Under the pieces are notes generated by a model. It made no database searches. It had not been told where the DNA came from and saw only the letters and a program-made list of their open reading frames with translations. Shown piece after piece: positions 34,819 through 43,598 of a DNA stretch of 64,000 bases; the first letter of the stretch is position 1, and the number at the start of each line of letters is the position of its first letter. Source of the stretch: Streptomyces viridochromogenes DSM 40736 (GTDB lineage: Bacteria; Actinomycetota; Actinomycetes; Streptomycetales; Streptomycetaceae); assembly GCF_000158955.1 (NCBI RefSeq), contig NZ_GG657757.1, positions 5,757,981-5,821,980 on the forward strand, read 5' to 3'. The translations under genes and the position numbers were made by a program.

Positions 34819-35415
34819 TCAGCGGTCGTCTGCGTCACGTCCCCGTGACCGTTCCGCCGGGAATACGACGGGGTCGTGACGGTGACCGTTCTGCCGTTCC
34901 TCCAGCTCCTTGATCGTGTCCTGGAGCTCCGAGCGGATCCAGTCGCGGGTGGCGACCTCGCCCAGGCCGATGCGCAGGGCGGCGATCTCGCGGGTCAGGT
35001 ACTCCGTGTCCGCGATCGACCGCTCGTTCTGCTTGCGGTCCTGTTCGAGGTTGACCCGGTCGCGGTCGTCCTGCCGGTTCTGCGCGAGCAGGATCAGCGG
35101 GGCGGCGTAGGAGGCCTGGAGGGACAGCATCAGGGTCAGGAAGATGAACGGGTACTCGTCGAAGCGCAGGGGGCTCGGGGCGAGGATGTTCCAGGCGACC
35201 CACACGATGATGACGACCGTCATCCAGACGATGAACCGCCCGGTGCCCAGGAAGCGCGCGATGCGCTCCGAGAGCCGCCCGAAGGCCTCCGGGTCGTACT
35301 CGGGCAGGAACCGGCGCCGGGGCGGCAGCGGCTGATCGAGGCGGGTGCGCGGCCGGGAGGCGGCCGTGGCGCCGGACGGCGTGCGTTCTCGCGAGTTCTC
35401 GCGCTCAGGAACCAT
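34819..35415 (-). CDS. DUF1003 membrane protein
   Basis: 198 residues. A basic N-terminus is followed by two membrane helices (FIVWMTVVIIVWVAWNILA and EYPFIFLTLMLSLQASYAAPLILLAQNRQDDRDR). That block is the DUF1003 signature; a coiled-coil tail follows (RSIADTEYLTREIAALRIGLGE...DTIKELEERQ). Its start overlaps the end of the MgtE-N/CBS gene by 11 bp, so the two are cotranslated and may work together in magnesium homeostasis. That is inference; the family has no proven role. Confidence 0.92.
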   Translation of the reverse strand: MVPERENSRERTPSGATAASRPRTRLDQPLPPRRRFLPEYDPEAFGRLSERIARFLGTGRFIVWMTVVIIVWVAWNILAPSPLRFDEYPFIFLTLMLSLQASYAAPLILLAQNRQDDRDRVNLEQDRKQNERSIADTEYLTREIAALRIGLGEVATRDWIRSELQDTIKELEERQNGHRHDPVVFPAERSRGRDADDR

Positions 35416-36688
35416 CGGTGGTCACCTCCTCGTCCAGGTGGAACTCGGACTCCCGCCAGTCCTCGGGAAGCATGTGGTCCAGCACGTCGTCCACGGTCAC
35501 CGCGCCGAGCAGCGCCCCGGCCTCGTCGACCACGGGGGCCGCGACCATGTCGTACGTCGCGAAGAACCCGGCGATGGCGGGCAGCTCCGCCTCGGGGTCG
35601 AGCGGTTGCAGGTCGCTGTCCAGGATCGAGCTGACCAGGGAGGGCGGTGGCTCCCGCAGCAGGCGCTGGAAGTGGACCGTGCCCAGGTACTTCCCGGTCG
35701 GCGTCTCGTCGGGTGGCCGGCACACGTAGACCTGGGCGGCGAGGGCGGGGGAGAGGTCGGGATTGCGGATGTGGGCGAGGGCGTCGGCGACCGTGGCGTC
35801 CGGGCGCAGCACGATCGGCTCGGTGGTCATCAGACCGCCCGCCGTGCGCTCCTCGTACGACATCAGGCGCCGCATGTCGGCCGCGTCGCCCGGCTGCATC
35901 AGGCTCAGCAGCCGCTCCTGCTCGTCCGGCGGCAGCTCGCCCAGCAGGTCGGCCGCGTCGTCCGGGTCCATGGCCTCCAGGACGTCGGCGGCGCGCTCCT
36001 CCTTGAGCTTGCCGAGGATCTCGATCTGGTCGTCCTCCGGGAGCTCCTCCAGGACGTCGGCCAGCCGGTCGTCGTCCAGGGCGGCGGCGACCTCGGCCCG
36101 GCGCTTGGCGGAGAGGTGGTGCAGGACGTTGGCCAGGTCGGCGGGGCGCAGCTGCTCGAACGTGGCGAGCAGGTTCTCGGCGCCCTGCCCCTGTTCCTCC
36201 AGGGAGAAGCCGGTGACGGCGCTCCACTCGACGGTCAGCGCCTCGCCCTTGGCCCGCCGGAAGGCGCTGCCCTTCCTGCCCTTGCGGACGAAGACCCGGT
36301 CGATCTCCCACTCCCGGCGGGCCGGCAGCTGATGCACCGACAGGTCGAGGACGGTGACCTCTTCGCCGGTCTCGGTGAGCGTGACCCGCCGGTCCAGCAG
36401 TTCCCCGAAGACCAGCCGCTCGGTGGGCCGCTGCTCGAAGCGCCGGACGTTGAGCACGCCGGTGGTGATGAGCTGCCCGGCCTGGATCGCGGTGACCCGG
36501 GTCATGGGCAGGAAGATGCGGCGGCGGGTCGCGAGTTCGACGACCAGGCCGAGCAGCCTCGGCGGTCGCTGGCCCACCCGCAGCATGACGACCAGATCGC
36601 GCACCCGCCCCACCTGGTCGCCGGTGGGGTCGAAGACGGCGACACCGGAGAGATGCGATACGAAGATCCGGGGGGCGCCCGCTGCCAT
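35405..36688 (-). CDS. MgtE N-terminal and CBS domain protein lacking the transport channel
   Basis: 427 residues from ATG 36688 (AAGGAG site). A PRC-barrel-like N-terminus (AVFDPTGDQVGRVRDLVVML) precedes the MgtE intracellular N domain (ADLANVLHHLSAKRRAEVAAALDDDRLADVLEELPEDDQ). Two CBS motifs follow (AGGLMTTEPIVLRPDATVADALAHI and VVDEAGALLGAVTVDDVLDHM). The five membrane helices of a true MgtE channel are absent, so this is the sensor half alone, as in Rv1232c. It probably senses Mg2+ or nucleotides and acts on a partner such as the DUF1003 protein or CorA, both encoded nearby. Confidence 0.92.
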   Translation of the reverse strand: MAAGAPRIFVSHLSGVAVFDPTGDQVGRVRDLVVMLRVGQRPPRLLGLVVELATRRRIFLPMTRVTAIQAGQLITTGVLNVRRFEQRPTERLVFGELLDRRVTLTETGEEVTVLDLSVHQLPARREWEIDRVFVRKGRKGSAFRRAKGEALTVEWSAVTGFSLEEQGQGAENLLATFEQLRPADLANVLHHLSAKRRAEVAAALDDDRLADVLEELPEDDQIEILGKLKEERAADVLEAMDPDDAADLLGELPPDEQERLLSLMQPGDAADMRRLMSYEERTAGGLMTTEPIVLRPDATVADALAHIRNPDLSPALAAQVYVCRPPDETPTGKYLGTVHFQRLLREPPPSLVSSILDSDLQPLDPEAELPAIAGFFATYDMVAAPVVDEAGALLGAVTVDDVLDHMLPEDWRESEFHLDEEVTTDGS

Positions 36689-36913
36689 GGCCGCGGCTCC
36701 TTTTCGTGCGGGGTGTTCCGTGCTGCCTGTCTCTGAGCCTGTCTGCCTGTCTGGTCTTTCCGAATTGCCTGCTCGGGTGGGCTTCAGGCTAGCCCGTCCC
36801 GATCGGCGGTGCGTCGGCGGACGGTCCGGACGGACTGGCTCCGAACGGCCCGCACGACCCCGGTACCCTGCGGTACGCCGTTCAGGTCTCCCGTCAGAGA
36901 GGCAGCCCCACCC

Positions 36914-37666
36914 GTGACTCCGATTCGCCAGGGCCGTAGCCGCAGTGCCGCACTCGCGAGCGCGATGTGCGCGCTGCTCGTGACGGGAACGGTGCTCACG
37001 GGCTGCTCGGAGGATCCGAACGAGGGCACCAACGGGGTCGGCAGACTCCCCGCCGGGAAGATCCAGGCCAAGACCCGCACGGCCGCCGAGTCCGCCGGGG
37101 CGGTCCGGGTGCACGGCAACGTCGTCAGCGGCGAGCGCACGTACGGGCTCGACATGCGTCTGAAGGACGACGGCGGCGAGGGGTCGGTCACCACCGAGGG
37201 GGCGACCTTCCGGCTGCTGCGCGTCGGCGAGCAGCTCTTCGTCAAGGCCGACGCGGAGTTCTGGAGTCACGGCGAGGGCCAGGGCGAGGGCAAGGCGGAC
37301 GCGGCCGCGGCCTCCAAGCTCGGCGGCAAGTTCGTGAAGGTGCCGCAGGGCGACCCTTCGTACCAGAAGTTCAGCGGTTTCACGGACATGGGTGTCCTCC
37401 TCGACGGTCTGCTGACCCTGCACGGCACACTCGCGACGGACGGCCACGACGAGCAGGCGGGCGTCCGCACCATCCGCATCACCGGTGACAAGGGCGCGGG
37501 CGGGGCCCTGGAGGTCTCCCTGGAGGGCAAGCCGTATCCGCTGCGCCTGGAGCGGGCCGGCGGCGCGGGCACCCTCACGTTCTCCGCCTGGGGGGAGGAC
37601 TTCGGCCTGCGCGAGCCGGAGCGGAACGAGACGGTGGACTACGGCAAGCAGCTGCCGACGTCGTAG
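36914..37666 (+). CDS. Lipoprotein (LppX/LprG-like)
   Basis: 250 residues from GTG 36914. The signal peptide ends in the lipobox LTGC with Cys31. The mature part has the half-barrel pattern of LppX_LprAFG proteins: VHGNVVSGERTYGLDMRLKDDGGEGSVTTEGATFRLLRVGEQLFVKAD, then a lid region and LRLERAGGAGTLTFSAWGE. In mycobacteria such proteins carry glycolipids across the wall; in Streptomyces the ligand is unknown. Divergent from the MgtE-N/CBS gene. Confidence 0.88.
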   Translation: MTPIRQGRSRSAALASAMCALLVTGTVLTGCSEDPNEGTNGVGRLPAGKIQAKTRTAAESAGAVRVHGNVVSGERTYGLDMRLKDDGGEGSVTTEGATFRLLRVGEQLFVKADAEFWSHGEGQGEGKADAAAASKLGGKFVKVPQGDPSYQKFSGFTDMGVLLDGLLTLHGTLATDGHDEQAGVRTIRITGDKGAGGALEVSLEGKPYPLRLERAGGAGTLTFSAWGEDFGLREPERNETVDYGKQLPTS

Positions 37667-37707
37667 CGCCCGCTACGCGCGTTCGGCCGCCGCGCGCCCG
37701 TCGCGGG

Positions 37708-38220
37708 TCACGGGCGTTTGCGCTTCTTCAGCAGCAGCCGGGGCAGCCCCGCCGGGACCGGCCGACGGGTGATCGCCGGGGACGGCAGCGGGGCCTCGGC
37801 CAGGGAGCCGTCGGGCATCGGCGCCCTCGCGCCGGTCGGCTCCAGCCGCAGCACCCGGCACTCGCGGGCCCAGCGGTCGGGCATGGCCTCGCCGTCGGGC
37901 GCGTTCAGCCGTTTGCCCTTGAGCTCGGCGACCGCCGCGTCCCACGCCTCGGAGCCCGGTGCGAGCTGCGTGACCCGCGCGGTCCAGGAGACCAGCCGGC
38001 CGCCCTTGTCCTTGCTGCGGACGGTCACCCGGGCCTCGGCCCCGTCGGCCAGACCCGGCAGCGGCTGCTCGCCGGGCCCGTCGCCGACCAGGCACGCGGC
38101 ACCCTCGTGCCACACGTGCCACAGCGCACGCGCCGGGCCGTCGGGGCCCTGGACCCAGATGAGGCCGGACTTCTTCGTGGCCTCCTCGACGAGGGCGCGG
38201 CCGAGCAGCTCATCCGTCAT
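37708..38220 (-). CDS. Conserved hypothetical protein, pyridoxamine-oxidase-like fold possible
   Basis: 170 residues from ATG 38220 (MTDELLGRALVEEATKKSGLIW). A GTG at 38247, overlapping the corA stop by 4 bp, is an alternative start 9 codons longer. A single compact beta-rich domain (ALWHVWHEGAACLVGDGPGEQPLPGL, ARVTVRSKDKGGRLVSWTARVTQL) is reminiscent of FMN-binding split barrels. A basic tail ends LLLKKRKRP. It is cotranscribed with corA. Function unknown. Confidence 0.75.
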   Translation of the reverse strand: MTDELLGRALVEEATKKSGLIWVQGPDGPARALWHVWHEGAACLVGDGPGEQPLPGLADGAEARVTVRSKDKGGRLVSWTARVTQLAPGSEAWDAAVAELKGKRLNAPDGEAMPDRWARECRVLRLEPTGARAPMPDGSLAEAPLPSPAITRRPVPAGLPRLLLKKRKRP

Positions 38221-38243
38221 GGGGTCCAGCCTATCCAGGCTGC

Positions 38244-39362
38244 TCACAGCCACCCGTTCCGCTTCAGCATGCGGTGGATGCCCACACAGATGGTCACCGT
38301 GATGCCCATGATCACCGGGTAGCCGTACTTCATGTGCGTCTCCGGCATGTAGTCGAAGTTCATGCCGTACACCCCGCACACCATCGTCGGCACGGCGATG
38401 ATCGCGGCCCACGAGGTGATCTTCCGCATGTCCTCGTTCTGGGCCACGGAGGCCTGGGCGAGGTTGGCCTGGAGGATGGAGTTGAGCAGTTCGTCGAAGC
38501 CGAGGACCTGCTCCTGGACGCGGGCCAGGTGGTCGGCGACGTCCCGGAAGTACTTCTGGATGTCCGGGTCGACCAGCCGCATCGGCCGCTCGCTCAGCAG
38601 CTGCATGGGCCGCAGCAGCGGCGCCACGGCCCGCTTGAACTCCAGCACCTCGCGCTTGAGTTGGTAGATCCGGCCGGCGTCGGTGCCGCGCGGTGTGCCC
38701 TTGCGGCGGCCCGGGGAGAACACCTCGGTCTCCACCTCGTCGATGTCGTCCTGCACCGCGTCGGCGACCGCGATGTACCCGTCGACGACGTGGTCGGCGA
38801 TGGCGTGCAGCACGGCCGAGGGGCCTTTGGCCAGCAGCTCGGGGTCGTCCTGGAGGCGGTGCCTGAGCGCCCGCAGGGAGCCCTTTCCGCCGTGCCGGAC
38901 GGTGATGAAGAAGTCCCGTCCGGTGAAGCACATGACCTCGCCGGACTCGACGACCTCGCTGTTGGCGTCGAGCTGGTCGTGCTCGACGTAGTGGATGGTC
39001 TTGAACACGGTGAACAGCGAGTCGTCGTACCGCTCCAGCTTGGGCCGCTGGTGGGCCTGGACGGCGTCCTCGACGGCCAGCGGGTGCAGCCCGAACTCCC
39101 CGGCGATCCCGGCGAATTCGGCTTCGGTCGGCTCGTGCAGGCCGATCCACACGAAGCCCCCGTCACGGCGCGCGAGAAGCACCGCCTCGTGCGGGGTCAG
39201 CGGGATCTCGGTCTCGATGCGGCGGCCGTCCCGGTAGACGGCGCAGTCGACGACGGCCGAGGGCGTCGCGGGGCTGCGGGTGGCGTCGTAGGTCCCGCCG
39301 TCCTTGCGCAGCGACACGCGGGACGGACGGACGACGGCGCGCAGGTCGCGGATCATCGACAT
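38244..39362 (-). CDS. corA: CorA-family magnesium/cobalt transporter
   Basis: 372 residues from ATG 39362 (AAGGAG site). A large cytoplasmic funnel domain (FVWIGLHEPTEAEFAGIAGEFGLHPLAVEDAVQAHQRPKLERYDDSLF) leads to the long stalk helix. Two C-terminal membrane helices end with the selectivity motif YGMNFDYMPE. It imports Mg2+ as a pentamer. Clustered with the MgtE-N/CBS and DUF1003 genes; matches Rv1239c. Confidence 0.95.
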   Translation of the reverse strand: MSMIRDLRAVVRPSRVSLRKDGGTYDATRSPATPSAVVDCAVYRDGRRIETEIPLTPHEAVLLARRDGGFVWIGLHEPTEAEFAGIAGEFGLHPLAVEDAVQAHQRPKLERYDDSLFTVFKTIHYVEHDQLDANSEVVESGEVMCFTGRDFFITVRHGGKGSLRALRHRLQDDPELLAKGPSAVLHAIADHVVDGYIAVADAVQDDIDEVETEVFSPGRRKGTPRGTDAGRIYQLKREVLEFKRAVAPLLRPMQLLSERPMRLVDPDIQKYFRDVADHLARVQEQVLGFDELLNSILQANLAQASVAQNEDMRKITSWAAIIAVPTMVCGVYGMNFDYMPETHMKYGYPVIMGITVTICVGIHRMLKRNGWL

Positions 39363-39819
39363 GGCGGGCTCCTTCGCGGGCGTGCAACGAAAGGCACCGG
39401 CGACGGGTGGAACTACCCGGAATGAGGACGTTGGGACCGAGGATGTTTGGCACGTCCACAAAGCGGGGAGCACCGCACCGTCATGGTGGCGAGTCTCGTT
39501 ACTGATTCAGCTACTGAGGCAGATCAGGCAAAGCGAAACGAAGCGCTCTTCCGCGGTGGAGCGAGTGCGAGAGGTGGCAGTCAGCCGGAGCCAGAACAGC
39601 TACGTCAGCGGCGGAAGAGCGTGGTGCTACTGCACGGTCGACTTCGATCCATTGCAGTCCCACCTCCTCCGGCCGGTCCCTCGTAAGGGAGTTCCATCGG
39701 CGTCGGAGCCTGATCGCGACGCTGCTGCGTGCTGCCCCGAACCACCGGGCAAGAGTATCAGCCGCCCGACGTGTCAAGGCGCTTGTTTGCCCGCTACTGA
39801 CGAGTTCTATGCTCGCCGC
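39363..39819. other. Intergenic region of unusual base composition
   Basis: 457 bp between divergent genes. It is visibly less GC-rich than the coding DNA, and open frames in it (for example 39447-39686) show no third-position GC bias. No gene, tRNA or riboswitch was recognised. It could hold the corA promoter and a long leader or a small RNA. Confidence 0.4.
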
Positions 39820-40404
39820 ATGGCAGATGTTCTTCCTCTGGTCGAGGCCCGGCTGCGTACCGCGCTGGGCGAACCGGACGCGCGGGCGGCGGTCACCTTC
39901 CTGGGCACGGACCGCATCGAGGTGCTCCGTTTCCAGGAGGGCGACATCGTCCGCTACGCCACGCTCGGCATGTCCGCGCACCCCATGACGGACCCCACGG
40001 CGGTCGTCGCCGACCCGGTCAAGGGCCCGCGCGCCGAGCTGGTCCTCTCCGTCCGCGCCGGGCTCGCCGACACCGGCAAGGTGCTCCGCCCGCTCGCCGT
40101 GCTCGCCGCGTCTCCGCAGGTGGAGGGGTTGGTCGTGGCCCCCGGTGCCTCCCTCGACGTCGGTGAGCCCCTGTGGCCCGGCGCGCCCTTCACCTCGGTC
40201 CTGGTGGCCGAGCCGGGCGGCCTGGTCGAGGACCTGGAGCTCGACGAACCCCTCGACCCCGTACGGTTCCTGCCGCTGCTTCCCATGACCCCGAACGAGG
40301 CCGCCTGGAAGCGTGTGCACGGAGCCCAGGCGCTCCAGGAACGGTGGCTGAACCAGGGGACGGACCTCCGGGATCCGTCCCGGAAGTCCGTCCCGCTGGA
40401 GTGA
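39820..40404 (+). CDS. Suppressor of fused (SUFU) domain protein
   Basis: 194 residues from ATG 39820 (MADVLPLVEARLRTALGEPD). The sequence GDIVRYATLGMSAHPM, PRAELVLSVR, SVLVAEPGGL and VRFLPLLPMTPNEAAWKRVHGAQALQERW follows the bacterial SUFU-like domain. Bacterial members occur near contact-dependent immunity systems or alone. Here there is no toxin nearby, so the role is unknown. The ribosome binding site is weak. Confidence 0.87.
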   Translation: MADVLPLVEARLRTALGEPDARAAVTFLGTDRIEVLRFQEGDIVRYATLGMSAHPMTDPTAVVADPVKGPRAELVLSVRAGLADTGKVLRPLAVLAASPQVEGLVVAPGASLDVGEPLWPGAPFTSVLVAEPGGLVEDLELDEPLDPVRFLPLLPMTPNEAAWKRVHGAQALQERWLNQGTDLRDPSRKSVPLE

Positions 40405-40434
40405 GGAAGCTCACCAACACCAGGCCGGAAAGCC

Positions 40435-41658
40435 TCAGTTGGCGAAGACGGCGACGCTGTCCTCGGTCGCGTGCTTCGGCTCCAGCTCCTCGGCTTCGTG
40501 TGTGAGGGCCTTGCGCCGTACGACGACCACGCCGGCACCCACGAGCGCGGTGACCGCCGCCACCACGAACGGGATGTGGAGGTCGGTCCACTCCTCGATC
40601 TTCGGCGCGAAGTACGGGGCGGCCGCCGCCGCGAACCAACGGACGAAGTTGTAGCCCGCACTCGCCACCGGCCGGGGCGCGTCCGAGACGCCGAGGGCCA
40701 GCTCGGTGTAGACGGTGTTGTTCACGCCGATGAAGGCACCGGACAGGATCGTGCAGACGACGGCCGTGGTGTGGGAGCCGTAGCCGAGGACGAGCACGTC
40801 GGCCGCGAGCAGCACCAGCGAACCGCCGAGCACCTTCAGCGAGCCGAACCGCTTCTGCAGACGCGGTGCCACGATCACCGAGAACACGGCGAGCAGCACG
40901 CCCCAGGCGAAGAACACCGCACCAGACCGGTACGGGCTCATGTTGAGCACGAACGGGGTGAAGGCCAGCACGGTGAAGAACGTGTAGTTGTAGAAGAACG
41001 CCGAGGCCGCCGCGGAGGCCAGACCGCCGTGGCCGAGGGCCTTGACCGGGTCCAGCAGCGAGGTCTTGCGGGCCGGCTTCGGCTGCTCCTTCAGGAACAC
41101 CGTGATGCACAGGAAGCCGACGGCCATCAGGAACGCCGTGCCGAAGAACGGGTAGCGCCAGCTGGCGTCCCCGAGCAGCGCGCCCAGCAGCGGCCCGCAC
41201 GCCATGCCGAGGCCGAGGGCGGACTCGTACAGCAGGATCGCCGCGGCGCTGCCACCGGCCGCCGCGCCGACGATGACCGCGAGGGCCGTCGAGACGAACA
41301 GCGCGTTGCCGAGGCCCCACCCGGCCCGGAAGCCGACCAGTTCGCCGACGGACCCGGAGGTCCCGGCGAGCCCTGCGAACACCACGACGAACGCGAGGCC
41401 GAGCAGCAGGGTCTTCTTCCCGCCGATCCGGCTGGAGACGAAGCCGGTCACCAGCATCGCGACGGCGGTGATGAGGAAGTACGAGGTGAAGAGCAGGGAG
41501 ACCTGGCTCGCGGTGGCGTGCAGGCCCTGGGCGATGGACGGCAGGATCGGGTCGACGAGTCCGATGCCCATGAAGGCGACGACCGACGCCCCGGCGGTCG
41601 CCCACACGGACTTGGGCTGCTTCAGAAGGCCGCCCGCTCCGGCGTCGAAGGGGTCCAT
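40435..41658 (-). CDS. MFS transporter (drug-efflux type)
   Basis: 407 residues from ATG 41658 (AAGGGAG site). Twelve membrane segments. The opening AFMGIGLVDPILPSIAQGLHATASQVSLLFTSYFL and the SSRIGGKKTLLLGL loop are the DHA1 efflux signatures. The cytoplasmic mid-loop is EQPKPARKTSLLDP. It probably exports a toxic compound by proton antiport. An AT-rich upstream region with a TTAGC...GCTAA palindrome suggests repressor control. Confidence 0.92.
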   Translation of the reverse strand: MDPFDAGAGGLLKQPKSVWATAGASVVAFMGIGLVDPILPSIAQGLHATASQVSLLFTSYFLITAVAMLVTGFVSSRIGGKKTLLLGLAFVVVFAGLAGTSGSVGELVGFRAGWGLGNALFVSTALAVIVGAAAGGSAAAILLYESALGLGMACGPLLGALLGDASWRYPFFGTAFLMAVGFLCITVFLKEQPKPARKTSLLDPVKALGHGGLASAAASAFFYNYTFFTVLAFTPFVLNMSPYRSGAVFFAWGVLLAVFSVIVAPRLQKRFGSLKVLGGSLVLLAADVLVLGYGSHTTAVVCTILSGAFIGVNNTVYTELALGVSDAPRPVASAGYNFVRWFAAAAAPYFAPKIEEWTDLHIPFVVAAVTALVGAGVVVVRRKALTHEAEELEPKHATEDSVAVFAN

Positions 41659-41706
41659 GGGTGCTCCCTTTCCCGGGTGAGGTAGTTGGTATATGCACAC
41701 ACTAAG

Positions 41707-41719
41707 TTAGCCATGCTAA
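41707..41719. promoter_or_regulatory. TTAGC-N3-GCTAA palindrome upstream of the MFS gene
   Basis: Perfect 5-bp arms within an AT-rich patch (about 41,690-41,740) that stands out in this genome, 49 bp before the MFS start codon. The extended form AGTTAGCCATGCTAATT could be a MarR-type operator or a weak match to the iron (DtxR) box. The regulator is not evident nearby. Confidence 0.45.
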
Positions 41720-41815
41720 TTAATGCAAGCTACACCTAGCTCCTGAGTGAAGGGTTCCGTCCGGTTGGGTGATCGTCCTTGACGCGGCGGGGCGGGGGTA
41801 GGACCGTGGGGCCCT

Positions 41816-42457
41816 ATGAGGGGCGAACCCAGTTGCCCGAAGTGCGGTGGCCGGGTCAGGGCTCCCGGTCTCTTCTCCGACTCCTGGCAGTGCGATGTGC
41901 ACGGCACCGTCCATCCGGTGCAGCCCGTGATACCGCCCAGCGTCGACGCCCTCAACGTCGTGGTGCACCGCACCCAGGTGCCGGTGTGGATGCCCTGGCC
42001 GCTGCCGGTCGGCTGGCTGTTCACGGGCGTGGCCTGCGCGGGGGACGACCGTACGGGGGGACGGGCGACGGCGGTGGCCTGCACGGGGCCGGGGCCGCTC
42101 GGCGGGATGGGCGAGCTGATCCTGGTCGCGGAGGAACTCGGCGTCGGCCTCGGCGCGCGGTACGCGGGGATGGATGGGCCGGACCCCGGGCCCTCCATGG
42201 ACGTCGGGAAGCCGGCTCAGGCGAAGGTGCTCGCCGCGGGGCGGCCGACGCCGCTGTGGCATGTGTCGGGGGCGCCGGACGACCGGGCCGTCTTCGCCGG
42301 TGAGGCGCTGGGGATGTGGCTGTGGGCCGTGGTGTGGCCCGAGCAGTCGGGGTTGTTGATGTACGACGAGCTGGTGCTGGCGGACCTGCGGGATGCGGGG
42401 GCCGAGGTGGAGCTGGTGCCGTGCGGTGCGTTGTCGCCGCGCTTGCTTCAGCCGTAG
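41816..42457 (+). CDS. Zinc-ribbon protein (DUF6758-like)
   Basis: 213 residues from ATG 41816. A zinc ribbon at the start has Cys7, Cys10, Cys26 and His29. It is followed by a conserved actinobacterial domain (VPVWMPWPLPVGWLFTGVACAGDD, GPLGGMGELILVAEELGVGLGARYAG). No membrane helix. Function unknown; it is a single gene divergent from the MFS gene. The family name is given from memory. Confidence 0.82.
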   Translation: MRGEPSCPKCGGRVRAPGLFSDSWQCDVHGTVHPVQPVIPPSVDALNVVVHRTQVPVWMPWPLPVGWLFTGVACAGDDRTGGRATAVACTGPGPLGGMGELILVAEELGVGLGARYAGMDGPDPGPSMDVGKPAQAKVLAAGRPTPLWHVSGAPDDRAVFAGEALGMWLWAVVWPEQSGLLMYDELVLADLRDAGAEVELVPCGALSPRLLQP

Positions 42458-42510
42458 CGCCTACTGGGGTGGGGGTTTGGGTGCGTTGGCGGCTGCCGGC
42501 TGGGTGTGGC

Positions 42511-42540
42511 TGGTCGCGCAGTTCCCCGCGCCCCTTTGAG
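42511..42540. repeat. Short copy of Streptomyces intergenic repeat
   Basis: TGGTCGCGCAGTTCCCCGCG followed by CCCCTTTGAG. The same half-element occurs at 33593 and 50689. Confidence 0.5.
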
Positions 42541-42649
42541 GGCGTTGGTGTAGGGGGCGCTTGGGGGGTTCGGGTGTGACAGTGGGTGTTGAAAATGCGG
42601 TTATCCTTGAGCAGCCCTGTTCGTGTCGTCCGTGTCTGGAGTTCGTGTC

Positions 42650-43510
42650 GTGCGTATCGATCTGCACACCCACTCCACTGCCAGCGACGGCACGGACGCT
42701 CCGGCCGAGCTGGTGCGCAAGGCCGCGGCGACCGGGCTGGACGTCGTCGCCCTGACCGATCACGACACGACCCGTGGGCACGCCGAGGCGATCGCCGCGC
42801 TGCCCGAGGGGCTCACGCTGGTCACCGGGGCCGAGCTCTCCTGCCGCCTCGACGGGATCGGCATGCACATGCTGGCCTACCTCTTCGACGCCGACGAACC
42901 GGCGCTGCTCGCCGAGCGTGAGCTCGTCCGGGACGACCGGGTGCCCCGGGCCCAGGGCATGATCGCCAAGCTGCGGGAGCTGGGCGTCCCGGTGACCTGG
43001 GAGCAGGTGGCCCGGATCGCCGGTGACGGATCCGTCGGGCGCCCGCACGTGGCGAGCGCGCTCGTCGAGCTGGGTGTCGTGCCGACCGTGAGCGACGCCT
43101 TCACGCAGGACTGGCTGGCCGACGGCGGCCGCGTCTTCGTGGAGAAGCACGAGACCGACCCCTTCGAGGCGATCCGGCTGATCAAGGGCGCGGGCGGGGT
43201 CGCGGTGTTCGCGCACCCCGGGGCGAGCAAGCGGGGGCGTACGGTGCCGGAGGCCGCGATCGCGGAGATGGCCGTGGCCGGGCTGGACGGCATCGAGGTC
43301 GACCACATGGACCATGACGCGGACACGCGCGCGCGGTTGCGGGGGCTGGCGAAGGAGCTGGGGCTTCTTGTGACCGGGTCCTCGGACTACCACGGCAGTC
43401 GGAAGACCTGTGTGCTCGGGGAGTACACGACGGATCCCGAGGTGTACGGGGAGATCACGCGGCGGGCCTTCGGGGCGTTTCCCGTGCCGGGGGCCGGCGG
43501 GGCCGTCTGA
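42650..43510 (+). CDS. PHP-domain metal-dependent phosphoesterase
   Basis: 286 residues from GTG 42650 (GGAG site). Metal motifs of the PHP family in order: DLHTHSTASDGT (about 3-14), ALTDHDTT, GAELSC, VGRPHVASAL, VFAHPGA, and GSSDYHG near the end. It resembles the 5'-3' exoribonuclease/3',5'-nucleoside bisphosphate phosphatase subgroup (RNase AM, YciV). The substrate is probably a small nucleotide or RNA 5' end; precise specificity is inferred. marC follows 88 bp downstream. Confidence 0.92.
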   Translation: MRIDLHTHSTASDGTDAPAELVRKAAATGLDVVALTDHDTTRGHAEAIAALPEGLTLVTGAELSCRLDGIGMHMLAYLFDADEPALLAERELVRDDRVPRAQGMIAKLRELGVPVTWEQVARIAGDGSVGRPHVASALVELGVVPTVSDAFTQDWLADGGRVFVEKHETDPFEAIRLIKGAGGVAVFAHPGASKRGRTVPEAAIAEMAVAGLDGIEVDHMDHDADTRARLRGLAKELGLLVTGSSDYHGSRKTCVLGEYTTDPEVYGEITRRAFGAFPVPGAGGAV

Positions 43511-43598
43511 GGTTCCTCTCCTCCAGGTTTCTTTTCAGGCACTCGGCGTTGCCGGCTGCCCCGCCCGCCCCCGCCACACTCGCAAGGCCATCACTGTC

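Noticed and set aside
39447..39686. 79-codon open frame in the corA/SUFU spacer
   Set aside because: Third codon positions lack the GC bias of every real gene here.
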